The translations under genes were made by a program, and so were the position numbers. A stretch of 64,000 nt of DNA from Stenotrophomonas maltophilia (GTDB taxonomy: Bacteria > Pseudomonadota > Gammaproteobacteria > Xanthomonadales > Xanthomonadaceae), in the NCBI GenBank assembly GCA_009912235.1, contig WNDS01000002.1, positions 744,001 through 808,000 on the forward strand, in the 5' to 3' direction. The notes under the pieces are model-generated. The model did no database searches. It was not told where the DNA came from and saw only the letters and a program-made list of their open reading frames with translations. Each line of letters opens with the position of its first letter. The stretch's first letter is position 1. Positions 7,888-17,884 of the stretch are shown here, one piece after another.

Positions 7888-8268
7888 TTACTTGCCAGCC
7901 AGAACATCATCATAGGTGACGATGCTGATGCCCGGGGTCACCCGCATCACATCGTCGATGCCGGTCAGCCCGAAGTCGTCCATCTGCGCCCGGGTGATCA
8001 CGCTGATCGCCTGCGGCGTCTGCCGCGGCGTCAGCACCAGCCGGGTGGCGGTGGCGATGGTGCCGGGGGTGTAGGCGCCGCTGCCTTCGGTGATGGTGCC
8101 GAGCTGGTTGGCGGTGACCTGCACGGTCTGCAGGGTGCTGGCCTCCTCTGCCTTCGCTGCCGCGGCGGACTGCGCCAGCGCGGGCAGCGCAACGGGGAAC
8201 AGGCCCAGCAGCAGGGCCAGGGACAACGGGTGGCGCGCCAGCGGCGCAGCAGGACGGACAGGCAGCAC
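7888..8268 (-). pseudogene. TonB-dependent siderophore receptor, 5' remnant
   Basis: The product starts with a signal peptide (GTG start, GGAGG four bases upstream; LALLLGLFPVALPALAQ), then TVQVTANQLG and the start of the plug domain (TPRQTPQAISVITRAQMDDFG ... VMRVTPGISIVTYD). At that point homologous receptors continue with a conserved R-G-F plug segment and a ~600-residue barrel. Here the frame diverges to DVLAGK and stops. Only about 126 residues remain. The break coincides with the integrase-proximal edge of the element, so insertion probably removed the rest. The remainder may lie at the other end of the element. Confidence 0.75.
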
Positions 8269-8474
8269 AGAGCCTCCAGGAAGGGATGGATTCCTCTGGC
8301 GGCGGCTGGAGGTGAGAGGGGAATGACGGGCCGATCGGCCGCGTCAGGCGCAGCAGTGTACGCCGCGTGATGGGCGCTGTCGCCTGCCCCGGTACCGCCA
8401 TGGCCGCGCACACGGGCTTGCGCCGCGCCCGTGGCTGCGCCTACAAGAGAGGATTGCCCCACCGCTGCCTGCCC

Positions 8475-9611
8475 ATGCCCTCCTCGCCCCGCGCCCAGCA
8501 GCACGCCGCCCGCGCTGCGTTCTTCATTCCCGGCTTTGCCGCCGCCGTGTGGGCGCCGATGGTGCCCTATGCCAAGGACCACGCCGGGCTGGACGATGCC
8601 ACGCTGGGTGCAGTGCTGCTGTGCCTGGGGCTGGGCTCGCTGCTGGCCATGCCGCTGGCCGGCGCGCTGACCGGGCGGCCGGGCTGCCGGCCGGTGCTGG
8701 TGGTCACCTGCGCGCTGATCCTGCTGTCGCTGCCGCTGCTGGCACTGGCCCCCACGCCGTGGCTGCTGGGCGCGGCGTTGTTCGTGTTCGGCGCCGGCGT
8801 GGGCGCCATGGACTGCACGATGAACATGCAGGTGGTGGTGGTGGAACGCGAAGCGGGCCGCGCGATGATGTCCGGTTTCCATGCGTTCTACAGCATCGGC
8901 GGCGTGGTGGGCGCCAGCTGCATGACCGCCCTGCTGATGGCCGGTGCGCCACTGCTGGCAGCCGCGCTGGCCGCCGTGGCGCTGATGCTGGTGCTGGCCG
9001 CGCTGGCTGTGCCGCACTGGCGCCCGCAGCGGCTGCTGCACGACGGGCCCAGCCTGGCCTGGCCACACGGCGTGGTGCTGGCGATCAGCGTGCTGGCGTT
9101 CGTGGTATTCCTGGCCGAAGGCGCGATGCTGGACTGGAGCGCGCTGTTCCTGGCCGAGGTGCGCGACGTACCGCGCGCGCAGGCCGGCAGTGGCTTTGTG
9201 GTGTTCACCGTGGCGATGACGGTGATGCGCCTGTTCGGCGATGGCCTGATCGAGCGGCTGGGGCGCACGCGCACGCTGCTGGCCGGCGGCATCACCGCCT
9301 GCGTGGGCTTCGTGCTGGCCACGCTGGTGCCCTCCTTCGGCGTGGCGCTGGCCGGCTACCTGCTGGTCGGCCTGGGCTGCGCGAACGTGGTGCCGGTGCT
9401 GTTCTCGATGGCCGGCCGGCAGCGGGTGATGCCGGAAAGCATCGCGATCACCGCCGTCACCACGCTGGGCTATGCCGGCGTGCTGGCCGGACCGGCACTG
9501 ATCGGCGCACTGGCCCATGCCACCACGCTGGGCACCGCCTTCCTCTGCGTGGCCGCCCTGCTGCTGGGCGTGGCCGCCTGCGCACCGTCACTGGCGCGGC
9601 GCTTGCCGTAA
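8475..9611 (+). CDS. MFS transporter, YbjJ-like
   Basis: A 378-residue membrane protein with about 12 hydrophobic segments and small inter-domain loops. It belongs to the major facilitator superfamily close to the YbjJ/fucose-permease-like group (e.g. GAMDCTMNMQVVVVEREAGR and FHAFYSIGGVVGA between helices 3 and 5, a typical motif of this branch). I chose the ATG at 8475 (MPSSPRAQQHAARAAFF) because the upstream extension is Arg/Cys-rich and not membrane-like. The stop is one base from the convergent hydrolase stop. The substrate cannot be told. Confidence 0.75.
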   Translation: MPSSPRAQQHAARAAFFIPGFAAAVWAPMVPYAKDHAGLDDATLGAVLLCLGLGSLLAMPLAGALTGRPGCRPVLVVTCALILLSLPLLALAPTPWLLGAALFVFGAGVGAMDCTMNMQVVVVEREAGRAMMSGFHAFYSIGGVVGASCMTALLMAGAPLLAAALAAVALMLVLAALAVPHWRPQRLLHDGPSLAWPHGVVLAISVLAFVVFLAEGAMLDWSALFLAEVRDVPRAQAGSGFVVFTVAMTVMRLFGDGLIERLGRTRTLLAGGITACVGFVLATLVPSFGVALAGYLLVGLGCANVVPVLFSMAGRQRVMPESIAITAVTTLGYAGVLAGPALIGALAHATTLGTAFLCVAALLLGVAACAPSLARRLP

Positions 9612-9612
9612 C

Positions 9613-10770
9613 TCAGCTGCGTGCCGGTGCGGTTGGCGCGGCGGGCGTGGCGGCGTTCGGGCTCAGCGCCATCAGGTTCGCCTCTGCCGGCATTTCCGGT
9701 GCCGGGCAATGCGCGCTGCCGGCCCGGTCGCTGGCCAACCAGTCGTCCACCACGCCACCGAGCAGGTCCATGCGCAGCGGCAGGGTGATGTGGTCTTCGC
9801 CACGCATCTCGATGTAGTGCACGCGCGGGTTGGACAGCGCCAGCGCACGGCCCTGCTGCACCGGAATGTGCTGGTCGTTGTCTCCATGCATCAGCAGCAC
9901 GCAGGCGCGGGTGTCGGCCAGCGCGCGGGTCACGTCCACCGCGTCCAGGTCCAGGTCCAGCCGTTGGCCGGCTGCAGCGATCACCGCGTTGATGTCCTGG
10001 CTGCCATAGCGCCAGCGCGCGTAGCTGGCCGCCGCCTGTGCCATCAGCCCATCCGGCTGCAGTGCCATCAGGTGCGGAATCATCGTGCGGATGGCCGCGC
10101 CGGCATTGGCGAAGGATTCCATCGTCACCACGCCGGTCACCTGGTCGCCCAGCTTGTCAGCGGTGAACAACGCGGTGGCCGCGCCATAGGAAACCCCGAA
10201 CAGGTACAACGGGCCGATCACTTCGCCGCGCGTGCGCAGGGCCTGGATGACATCGACCACATCGTCGGATTCGAAGGTGCCGTAGCCGGACGGGCCGTGA
10301 TCGGAATGGCCATGGTTGCGCAGGTCGATGGCCGCCACGCGGTAGCCGGACTGCGCCAGCTGCAGCGACCACGGCAGCATGGAATCACCGTTCATCATCC
10401 AGCCGTGCAGCAGCACCACGGTGCCTTTCGGCGCCTGCGGCAGGAACGGCTGCGGCAGTGCCAGGCTGAGCCCGGTGTCCAGCGGCTTGCCCGATTCATG
10501 GCGCTGCGGCAGGTAGTGGTAGGCCAGGCCGTAATTGCCGGGGTCGAACACACACCAGAAGATCGGCACGCCATCGCGGCCGGGCACGGTGCCATTGCGG
10601 TGCGGCACGCGCGCGACGGCGTCGGCGATGCGCGCTTGGTCGAGCAACGTGGAGGTACCGCCCGGCGCGACCAAGCGGTCGGCCAGCGAGGTGGATGAAG
10701 AGGGTTGCGAAGAGCAGGCAGCCAGCCACAGGCCGGCACCCGCCAGCAGGAGCAGCAGCAGGCGCTTCAT
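9613..10770 (-). CDS. Alpha/beta-hydrolase lipoprotein
   Basis: A 385-residue protein. It begins MKRLLLLLLAGAGLWLAACSS, a lipoprotein signal with Cys19 as the lipidation site. The fold is a serine hydrolase: oxyanion HGWMMNGDSM, nucleophile elbow G-V-S-Y-G, acid in MHGDNDQHIP and catalytic His in GEDHITLP. Probably an outer-membrane or periplasmic esterase/peptidase; substrate unknown. An in-frame extension to 10929 is rejected because the signal peptide fixes the start. Confidence 0.75.
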   Translation of the reverse strand: MKRLLLLLLAGAGLWLAACSSQPSSSTSLADRLVAPGGTSTLLDQARIADAVARVPHRNGTVPGRDGVPIFWCVFDPGNYGLAYHYLPQRHESGKPLDTGLSLALPQPFLPQAPKGTVVLLHGWMMNGDSMLPWSLQLAQSGYRVAAIDLRNHGHSDHGPSGYGTFESDDVVDVIQALRTRGEVIGPLYLFGVSYGAATALFTADKLGDQVTGVVTMESFANAGAAIRTMIPHLMALQPDGLMAQAAASYARWRYGSQDINAVIAAAGQRLDLDLDAVDVTRALADTRACVLLMHGDNDQHIPVQQGRALALSNPRVHYIEMRGEDHITLPLRMDLLGGVVDDWLASDRAGSAHCPAPEMPAEANLMALSPNAATPAAPTAPARS

Positions 10771-11104
10771 GGCGTTCCAGGAGGGGGTATGCGAACAGTG
10801 CAGCAAGCCTAGCGGGCGCGGTCGGGCGCATCTATCGAAGCCAGATGAAACCTTGATGACGCCGCAGCAGCGATTCAGCTTTGCATGTGCCGCGTGGCCA
10901 TCGGCACGCAATGGCGGCGTGCCGGACACGCAGCCGTCGATGGTTTCATTTGGATCGATTCAAATAGTTGACCGATTCCGGCATCCAGGCTGACGTTAAA
11001 AGAGCGTTCGGCACTGTGCAGGAAGGCTCCATGCAAACGTCACGGATGTGTCATTACCCCTGCCGAGACTCGCGCCTTTCCCCTCCACAGAAACGCCTGT
11101 GTCA
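10771..11104. promoter_or_regulatory. Intergenic region with LacI-type palindrome
   Basis: A 334-base gap between the divergent hydrolase and TonB-receptor genes. It contains ATTTGGATCGATTCAAAT at 10948-10965, an almost perfect 18-bp dyad with a central CG like LacI-family operators. A TTGACC hexamer follows at 10968. In xanthomonads such operators often control TonB receptors for scavenged nutrients. No LacI gene is present in the window. The rest shows nothing distinctive. Confidence 0.45.
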
Positions 11105-13495
11105 ATGCGTATGTTTGGTAGTCTGCCCCGTGTTTCCCTGCTCGCCCTGATGCTCGCTCCGGTATTGGTCGCCATGGCCGAGGCCCCCGCCGCCGCGCCC
11201 GACGCGACTGCTGCCGAGAGCCGCTCGCCCGACGCACGCACCCTGGACCAGGTGGAGGTAATCGGCCAGGCCACCAGCTACGCCAAGACCTCGGTGCGCC
11301 AGGAATCGTTGAACCGCCAGCACATCCAGAGCAGCGTCAACGACGCGCTGAACGAAGTGCCCGGCGTGGTGGTGAGCGAAGCCGACCCGACCGGTTCGTC
11401 GGTGTGGGGCACGCAGATCAGCATGCGCGGCTTCACCACCAACCGCGACACCCAGCAGATCGGCACCACCATCGACGGCCTGCCCAACGGCGGCTCCAGC
11501 TACGGCGGCGGCTCGCTGGCCAACCGCTACATCGACACGCTGGACCTGGAAACCGTTGAAGTCAGCCAGGGTACGGCCGACATCTCCTCGCGCTCCAACG
11601 AGGCGCTCGGCGGCACGCTGAACTTCCTCACCGCCGACCCGCTGCAGGAAAAGCGCCTGCGCATGGTGGCCGGCGCCGGCGACAACGATGCCCGCAAGTA
11701 CTACGTGCGCTACGACACCGGCCTGCTGGGCGGCAACACCCGCGCCTGGGTCAGCGCCTCCTCGGCGCGCACCAACGACTGGATCGATGGCAGCGGCCAC
11801 GCACGCAACGACCGCATCGCCGGCAAGTTCGTCAGCGAACTGGACAAGTGGACCCTTACCGGCTACCTGTCCTATGACGATTCGGATGAACCGGAATACA
11901 CCTCGGTCACCCCGCAGCAGTTCGCCACCAACCCCGACGGCGACAACCTCACCGGCAAGCTGACCGGCATTCCCTACCTGGACCAGAACTTCCGCTCCGG
12001 CTCGCGCGCCCTGCGTGAAAACACCTTTGGCTACCTGCGTGCGGCGTTCAACGGCGACAACGGCTTCAAGGCATCCGTGGCCGCCTACGGGCACCACATG
12101 GAAGGCCGCGGCGACTGGATTCCGCCGTACCTGGTGCAGGTGAACCCGGACGCGCCGGGCACCCAGGCCACTGAACTGATGGGCGGCAAGACCGTCTACG
12201 GCGGCACCAACATCGGCCAGATCTATTTCGTGAACCCCGACGGCAGCGTGGCCGCCCCGATCGCCGGCTGCAAGCCGCGCCTGGGCTTCAGCGCCGAATA
12301 CGATCCAAACTGCTATGCCAGCAACGTGCACGGCGTGCAGTCCTACCGCCACAGCCACTACGACAACGACCGCGTCGGCTTCACCGCCGATGTCGAATGG
12401 CGGCAGACCTTCGGCGCCATCGACAACACCATCCGCGGCGGCCTGTGGTACGAGAAGTTCGACCGCAGCGTCACCCGCGACTGGCACCGCCTGCTCAACC
12501 CCGGCACCGACATCTCCTTCGACCACCAGCCGTACTGGGTGCAGTACAAGGACAACTACTCCACCGACGAGAAGATGTACTACGTGGAGGACGTGGCGCG
12601 CTTCGGCCCGTTCAGCGCGCGCGTGGGCGTCAAGCAGTTCTTCGTTGACCAGTCGCGCAGCCGCGTGATCGGTGCCAGCGAGAACGTCAGCTCCGATTCC
12701 AAGTCCGATCCGCTGGTGTCGGCCGGCGTCACCTGGGCACCGCCGGTGCAGGGCGTGGAAGTGTTTGCCGGCTACTCGCAGAACTACGCTGCCATTCCCT
12801 CCACCGTGCTGGGTGAAACCGATCCGGCGCGCTTCCGCAGCGTGAAGCCGGAAACCGCCGACAACATCGAGCTGGGCGTGCGCATCAGCCGCTGGCCGCT
12901 GACCGCCGCGGTCACCCTGTACAACATCAAGTTCGACAACCGCATCGTCTACCTGCCGGCCAGCCTCGTCAAAGGCATCGACTACCTCAACGAGAACGAC
13001 GGCGTCTACGAGAACTTCGGCGGCGTGGAGAGCAACGGCGTGGAGGCCACGCTGGGTTACGGCTGGGACAACGGCTGGCGCATCAACGGTTCCTACACCT
13101 ACAACCGCTCCAAGTACCTGGGCAGCGGTGACACCGCGCGTGATACCCAGCTGGGCATCGTCGACGGCGCCATCGTGATCGGCCAGGCCACGCAGATCGT
13201 CGTGCTCTCGGCCGACTAGCAGGGTGACAACTGGAACTTCGGCGTGTCCGACCGCTACCTGGGCCCGCGCTTCCTGGATGCGGCCAACACCACCAGCATC
13301 CCGGGCGTCACCACCTTCAACGCCAACATCGGCTTCGACCTGCAGGGCCTGTCGCCGAAGCTGAAGGGCATGGGCGCCAACCTGGTGGTCAGCAACCTCA
13401 CCAACAAGCAGTATCTTGCCGGTGTGGACGGCAGCGACAGCGCCTTCATCGGCGCACCGCGTACCGTCGGTGTTTCCCTCCGCGTAGACCTGTGA
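11105..13495 (+). pseudogene. TonB-dependent receptor interrupted by an in-frame amber codon
   Basis: The frame starts MRMFGSLPRVSLLALMLAPV (signal peptide), then LDQVEVIGQATSY (TonB-box region), an intact plug (VPGVVVSEADPTG, GTQISMRGFTTN) and a long barrel. A TAG at 13217-13219 stops it after 704 residues. The same frame then continues without any shift for 92 more codons (QGDNWNFGVSDRYLGPRF ... SNLTNKQYLAGVDG) to a normal C-terminal barrel strand VSLRVDL. TAG sits where AAG (Lys) would fit, so a single A-to-T change explains it. Without readthrough the last strands are lost and the barrel should not assemble. The gene precedes a phospholipase C, hinting at uptake of a phospholipid-derived nutrient. 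Confidence 0.8.
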
Positions 13496-13502
13496 GTGAA
13501 CT

Positions 13503-15604
13503 GTGACTGATATCGGCCGACGCCGATTGCTGCAGGCCGGCCTGGTGGCCGGCACTGCACCGCTGCTGCCCAGCATTGCCCGGGCAGCAGCGATCGCCCC
13601 GGATGCGCGCACGCGCAGCCTGGAGGATCTGCAGCACATCGTGATTTTCATGCAGGAAAACCGCTCGTTCGACCACTACTTCGGCACCCTGCCGGGCGTA
13701 CGTGGCTTCGGCGACCGGTTCGTTGCACCCGCCGCCGCGCTGGCCGGTGGCCACAGCCCGCGTACCCTGTGGCTGCAGCCCGATGCCAGCGGACAGCGCA
13801 CGATCGCGCCGTTCGCACTGGATACCGCCGCCAACTTCGGCTACATGCGCGTGGAAGGCACGCCGCATACCTGGCCGGACGCACAGCGGGCGTGGGACAA
13901 CGGGCGCATGGGCCACTGGCCGATGGCCAAGCAGAACCAATCGATGGGCTACTTCCAGCAGGGCGACCTGCCCTTCCAGTTCGCCCTGGCCAATGCGTTC
14001 ACCCTGTGCGATGCCTACCACTGCGCCCTGCAGACCGGCACCAACCCGAACCGGGTGATGCTGTGGACCGGCAACAACGACGGCCTCGCGCGCAACGGCG
14101 GCCCGGTCATCGCCAACTCGCACGACAACTTCGTCGAATTCGGCGGACACCCTGCCGGCTACCGCTGGACCACCTACGTCGAGCGCCTGCAGCAGGCCGG
14201 CGTGTCCTGGCAGATCTACCAGGACATGGCGGACAACTTCACCGACAACCCGCTGGCCGGCTTCGAGGTCTTCCGCCAGGCCTGGACCGCCGCACCCGGG
14301 CACGACGAACAGCTGCGCGCGCGGCGTGGGCACCCGTGGCCTGGCACAGCTGCGCGAGGACGTGGTCAACGGGCGCCTGCCGCAGGTCAGCTTTATCATT
14401 GCCGACGCCACCGGCAGCGAGCACCCCGGCCCGTCCAGCCCTGCACAGGGCGCGGCCTACACCACGCGCGTGCTCGATGCCCTCACCGCCGACCCGAAGG
14501 TCTGGAGCCGCACCGCGCTGCTGCTGATGTTCGATGAAAACGACGGCTTCTTCGACCATGTTCCGCCGCCGTCACCGCCCTCGCCGGGCGGTGACGGCTG
14601 GGCCGGCCACAGCGCGGTGTCCACCGAAGGCGAGTACCACCTGCACCCCGCACCCGGCGATGAAAAGCTTGACGACCCGGCGCTGCACGGTCGCCCCTAC
14701 GGGCTGGGCCCGCGCGTGCCGCTGTACGTGATTTCGCCGTGGAGCCGGGGGCTGGGTCGATTCGCAGGTGTATGACCACACCTCGGTGCTGCGGCTGGTC
14801 GAGCGCCGCTTCGGCGTGGCGGCCGACATCTCGCCGTGGCGGCGCGCGGTCTGCGGTGACCTGACCGCCGCGTTCGATTTCGCGCAGACCGACACGCGGC
14901 CGTTCGTGGCTGCATTGCCGGATGTGCGTGCAACCGCCGCACGTGCCGCCGCTCTGCCCGGCCGCACCGTACCAACGCTGCCGGCGGGTCTGGAGCCGGC
15001 GCAACAGCCCGCAGGTGTGCGGCCCGCACGCGCGCTGCCGTACCGCCCGCAAGCACAGGCCGATGCCGTGGATGCGCAGAGCATCACCCTCGGCCTGGCC
15101 TGCGAAGGCGCGCCGGCGGTGCTGCATGTCTACGACCGGCTGCGGCTGGAGGCGGTGCCCCGGCGCTACACGCTGGTGCCGGGTACACCGCTGCAGGCAC
15201 GCTGGCCGCGCGATGAGCAGGGGCGCTATGACCTGTGGTTGCTGGGGCCGAACGGCTTCCACCGCCACCTGCATGGCGAGGGCGACGTAGCACCGGTGCA
15301 GGCGCGCGTGACACGCGATGCCACGCACCTGCAGCTGGCGCTGTTCAACGCCGCCAGCGTGGCGCAGCAGGTGGACGTCCGCGGTGGCGCCTACGCCGGC
15401 CACATGCCCACGCAGACGCTGCAGCTGGCCGCCGGCGAACACCGCACGCTGTCCTGGCCCGCAGCCCCCACCGCCGGCTGGTACGACCTGCATCTCGTGC
15501 AGGGCCAGGTGCAGCAGCGCTTGGCCGGGCGCGTGGAAGACGGCCGTGCCGGCACCAGTGATCCGGCGATGGGCACCGAGCCGATGCGTTTCGAGCACGG
15601 GTGA
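13503..15604 (+). pseudogene. Phospholipase C (phosphoesterase family), two frameshifts
   Basis: Begins with a twin-arginine signal (RRRLLQAGLVAG) and the phosphoesterase signature HIVIFMQENRSFDHYFGTL. It matches the ~700-residue bacterial phospholipase C family, including metal-site segments FDENDGFFDHV and the C-terminal DUF756 repeats. The frame is broken at the GC tract 14315-14322 (QLRAR then VGTRGLAQLRED in frame +1) and at the G5 run 14747-14751 (SPWSR then WVDSQVYDHTSV). Each break is repaired by two added bases: one GC in the first, two G in the second (homologues read SRGGWV). Translation as given would stop early, losing the C-terminal half. Confidence 0.85.
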
Positions 15605-15619
15605 GCTGCAACCGACCCG

Positions 15620-15644
15620 GTAGTGCCGGCCGTTGGCCGGCAAC
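15620..15644 (+). repeat. SMAG-type REP palindrome
   Basis: A 25-base unit starting GTAG, with an inverted repeat TGCCGGCC-GTT-GGCCGGCA. The head tetranucleotide plus GC stem is the form of the S. maltophilia GTAG (SMAG) elements. It lies just after the phospholipase stop and is followed by an inverted copy at 15673. Confidence 0.85.
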
Positions 15645-15672
15645 CTCATGAACCTTCGGCGGGGTGGCTGCG

Positions 15673-15697
15673 GTTGCCGGCCAACGGCCGGCACTAT
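15673..15697 (-). repeat. SMAG-type REP palindrome, inverted copy
   Basis: The reverse complement of the unit at 15620 with ATAG instead of GTAG at the head. Together they form a facing pair 28 bases apart, able to fold into a larger stem. Confidence 0.8.
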
Positions 15698-15726
15698 CCG
15701 ACCGCCGCCGTTCGATGCTTTTGTAA

Positions 15727-15745
15727 ATCCACGCCATGCGTGGAT
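15727..15745. repeat. Short palindrome ATCCACGC-CAT-GCGTGGAT
   Basis: A perfect 8-bp stem with a CAT loop. This ATCCACGCCATGCGTGGAT motif is of the kind dispersed between genes in Stenotrophomonas and Xanthomonas. It sits between two SMAG copies and may end transcripts from both sides. Confidence 0.7.
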
Positions 15746-15773
15746 GGATGTCTGCGATCGCAGGCATCACGAA

Positions 15774-15798
15774 GTTGCCGGCCAACGGTCGGCACTAC
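15774..15798 (-). repeat. SMAG-type REP palindrome overlapping a stop codon
   Basis: An inverted copy with one stem mismatch (TCGG for CCGG). Its GTAG head supplies the TAG stop of the nitronate monooxygenase gene (15795-15797), so this repeat defines the 3' end of that gene. Confidence 0.8.
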
Positions 15799-16820
15799 AC
15801 GCCCAGTTCGCGCACCAGGGTGTCGAACAGCTGGCGGGCCGGCAGCGCGCGCCAGAGGTGCGCCCTGCCCGGCCCAGTGCGCGGCGAACTCGGCACTGCC
15901 CTGCGCGCCGGCCGCGGCATGAAGCTGCTTGGCGGCGTCATAGGCCACCGGATAATCCGCAGGTTCCGGGCTGCCGCTGGCCTCGCCGAAGGTGATCAGC
16001 CGATTGACGATGCCGCGTGCCAAGCGGCCGGACACCGCGCGGGTCATCCGAGTGTGGGCGGCGCGCGCTGGACAGCATCTGCCGGTAGCCCGCGTTGGCC
16101 GCCGATTCCGGACAGAGGATGAAGGCGGTGCCCAGCTGGGCCGCAATGGCACCCAGCTCCAGCGCCGCGCGGATGCCCTGGCCGTCCATGATGCCGCCGG
16201 TTGCGATCACCGGCAGCGTGCTGCGCTTCACCAGCCGCCGCACCAGCGCCAGGGTGCCCAACCCCTCGTCAGCGGCCTGCGGATCGAACACGCCGCGGTG
16301 GCCGCCAGCTTCCACGCCCTGCGCCACGATGGCGTCCACACCGGCCAGTTCGATGCGGTCGGCTTCGGTTTCACAGGTGGCGGTGGCCAGCAGCACGATG
16401 CCGGCCTCGCGCAGCGCGCGGATGACGTCGGCCGACGGCAGCCCGAAGTGGAAACTCGCCACCGCCGGCCGCTGCTCGACCAGCATCTGCACGCACGCCG
16501 GGTCATCGCGGAAGCTGCGGTAGATCTCTTCCAGGCCGTGCGGCGGCGTCACCCCGAACTCCGCATACAGCGGCGCCAGGTGGTGCAGCGGGGCGGTGGC
16601 AGAACACATTGACGTTGAACGGCCCGTCGGTGAGGGCACGGGTCTGCTCGATGGCCTGCTGGGCCTGCGCCACGGTCGCGGCCCCGATGCCGATCGCGCC
16701 CAGGCCACCGGCATTGCTGACCGCCGCCGCCAGCTGCGGCGTCGACACGCCGGCCATGGGTGACTGCAGGATCGGATGGGCGAGGCCGATGCGCGCCAGG
16801 AGGTTGCTTGCCGGTTGCAT
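15795..16820 (-). pseudogene. Nitronate monooxygenase, three frameshifts
   Basis: Flavin enzyme that oxidises nitronates such as propionate-3-nitronate. The N-terminus ([33 protein letters not shown]) and the middle ([41 protein letters not shown] with flavin-phosphate contacts) match the family. The frame changes three times, always in the same direction: near the C4 run opposite 16590-16593, at the (GC)4 tract 16071-16078 (MLSSAR then [20 protein letters not shown]) and at the (GC)4 tract 15845-15852 (ARALPARQLFDTLVREL). Adding one GC restores each of the last two exactly. Divergent to a LysR-type gene, which probably controls it. Confidence 0.85.
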
Positions 16821-16826
16821 TGCCAC

Positions 16827-16952
16827 TCCGTTGAGCCAGCCGGCCCGGGTTCGATGATGGCGAGTATTCTCTTATCAGGAATGAACGTCAATAAACATTC
16901 TCCAAATGGGAATTCGCTACAGTACGGCCCTCCCGTTCCCGAGCACCGCAAC
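16827..16952. promoter_or_regulatory. Divergent promoter region between nitronate monooxygenase and LysR genes
   Basis: A 126-base AT-richer gap. It contains GAATG at 16879-16883 facing CATTC at 16896-16900, an inverted repeat with the spacing expected of a LysR-type recognition site, between the divergent starts. This is the classical arrangement for LysR control of the neighbouring enzyme. Confidence 0.45.
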
Positions 16953-17813
16953 ATGGACGACACCAGCCTGGACGTGTTCCGTACGGTTGCCGAGGAACTG
17001 AGCATCACCCGTGCAGCGCAGCGGCTGGGGCGCGCGCCCTCGAATGTGACCACGCGCGTGCAGCAGCTGGAAGCCGAGCTGGGGGCGGAACTGTTCGTGC
17101 GCAGCGGCAAGCGCCTGTCGCTGTCGCCGCAGGGCGAGCGCTTCCTGGGCTATGCGCAGCGGTTGCTGGCACTGACCGAGGAAGCCCGGCAGAGCCTGCA
17201 GCCGGATGCGCTCAGCGGCCTGCTACGTATCGGCAGCATGGAAAGCACCGCCGCCAGCCGGCTGCCGCAGCCGCTGGCCCGGCTGCACGCACGCTGGCCG
17301 CAGGTGCGGCTGGAGGTCAGCACCGGCCCCTCGGCCCAGCTACTGGAACGGCTGCGGACCCAGGCCATCGACTGCGCGCTGCTGGCGCTGCCGCCGAGCC
17401 AGGAGGCCGCGGATCTGGCACCCAGCGGCATCGAACTGCAACCGGTCTTCAACGAGCAGCTGGAGCTGCTGCTGCCGGCCGGGCATCCGCCCGTGTCAGG
17501 CCCGGCCGACCTGCAGGTGACCACACTGGCCGCCTTCGCCGCCGGTTGCAGCTACCGCGCCGTGGCCGAGCACTGGCTGGCTGCGGCGGGCCACCGCCTG
17601 GACGTGCAGGTGGTCGGCTCCTACCACGCCATGCTGGCCTGCGTGGCGGCCGGCCACAGCGCCTGCCTGATGCCACTCAGCGTTCGGGCGCTGTCGCCGG
17701 CACTGGACCTGCGCAGCGTGCCGCTGTTCGACCTGCCCACCCAGCTGGCCTGGCGCAGCGGCTACCTGACCCCGGCACTGGATGCCCTGCGCAGCAGCCT
17801 GCTGCAGCCATGA
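16953..17813 (+). CDS. LysR-family transcriptional regulator
   Basis: A 286-residue protein. An N-terminal winged helix-turn-helix ([41 protein letters not shown]) is followed by a substrate-binding domain starting near [20 protein letters not shown]. Length and layout are normal for the family. It is divergent from the nitronate monooxygenase and so probably senses a nitronate or related metabolite. The ATG at 16953 is chosen because it gives the standard N-terminus. Confidence 0.85.
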   Translation: MDDTSLDVFRTVAEELSITRAAQRLGRAPSNVTTRVQQLEAELGAELFVRSGKRLSLSPQGERFLGYAQRLLALTEEARQSLQPDALSGLLRIGSMESTAASRLPQPLARLHARWPQVRLEVSTGPSAQLLERLRTQAIDCALLALPPSQEAADLAPSGIELQPVFNEQLELLLPAGHPPVSGPADLQVTTLAAFAAGCSYRAVAEHWLAAAGHRLDVQVVGSYHAMLACVAAGHSACLMPLSVRALSPALDLRSVPLFDLPTQLAWRSGYLTPALDALRSSLLQP

Positions 17814-17835
17814 CGACGAAAACCGTTGACGCCCG

Positions 17836-17873
17836 AGAACGGTCGTTCTACGCTGATGCGAGAACGATCATTC
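17836..17873. promoter_or_regulatory. Paired operator-like palindromes upstream of tetR-type gene
   Basis: AGAACGGTCGTTCT at 17836-17849 is a near-perfect dyad and AGAACGATCATTC at 17861-17873 is a second copy, repeated at a 25-bp interval. Both lie just upstream of the TetR-type start at 17885. The dyad length and position fit an autoregulatory TetR operator. Confidence 0.6.
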
Positions 17874-17884
17874 CCGGAGACTGC

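Noticed and set aside
11102..13651. A reverse open frame of ~850 codons opposite the TonB receptor
   Set aside because: No domain or signal; the forward strand has an unmistakable receptor. It is a codon-bias shadow.
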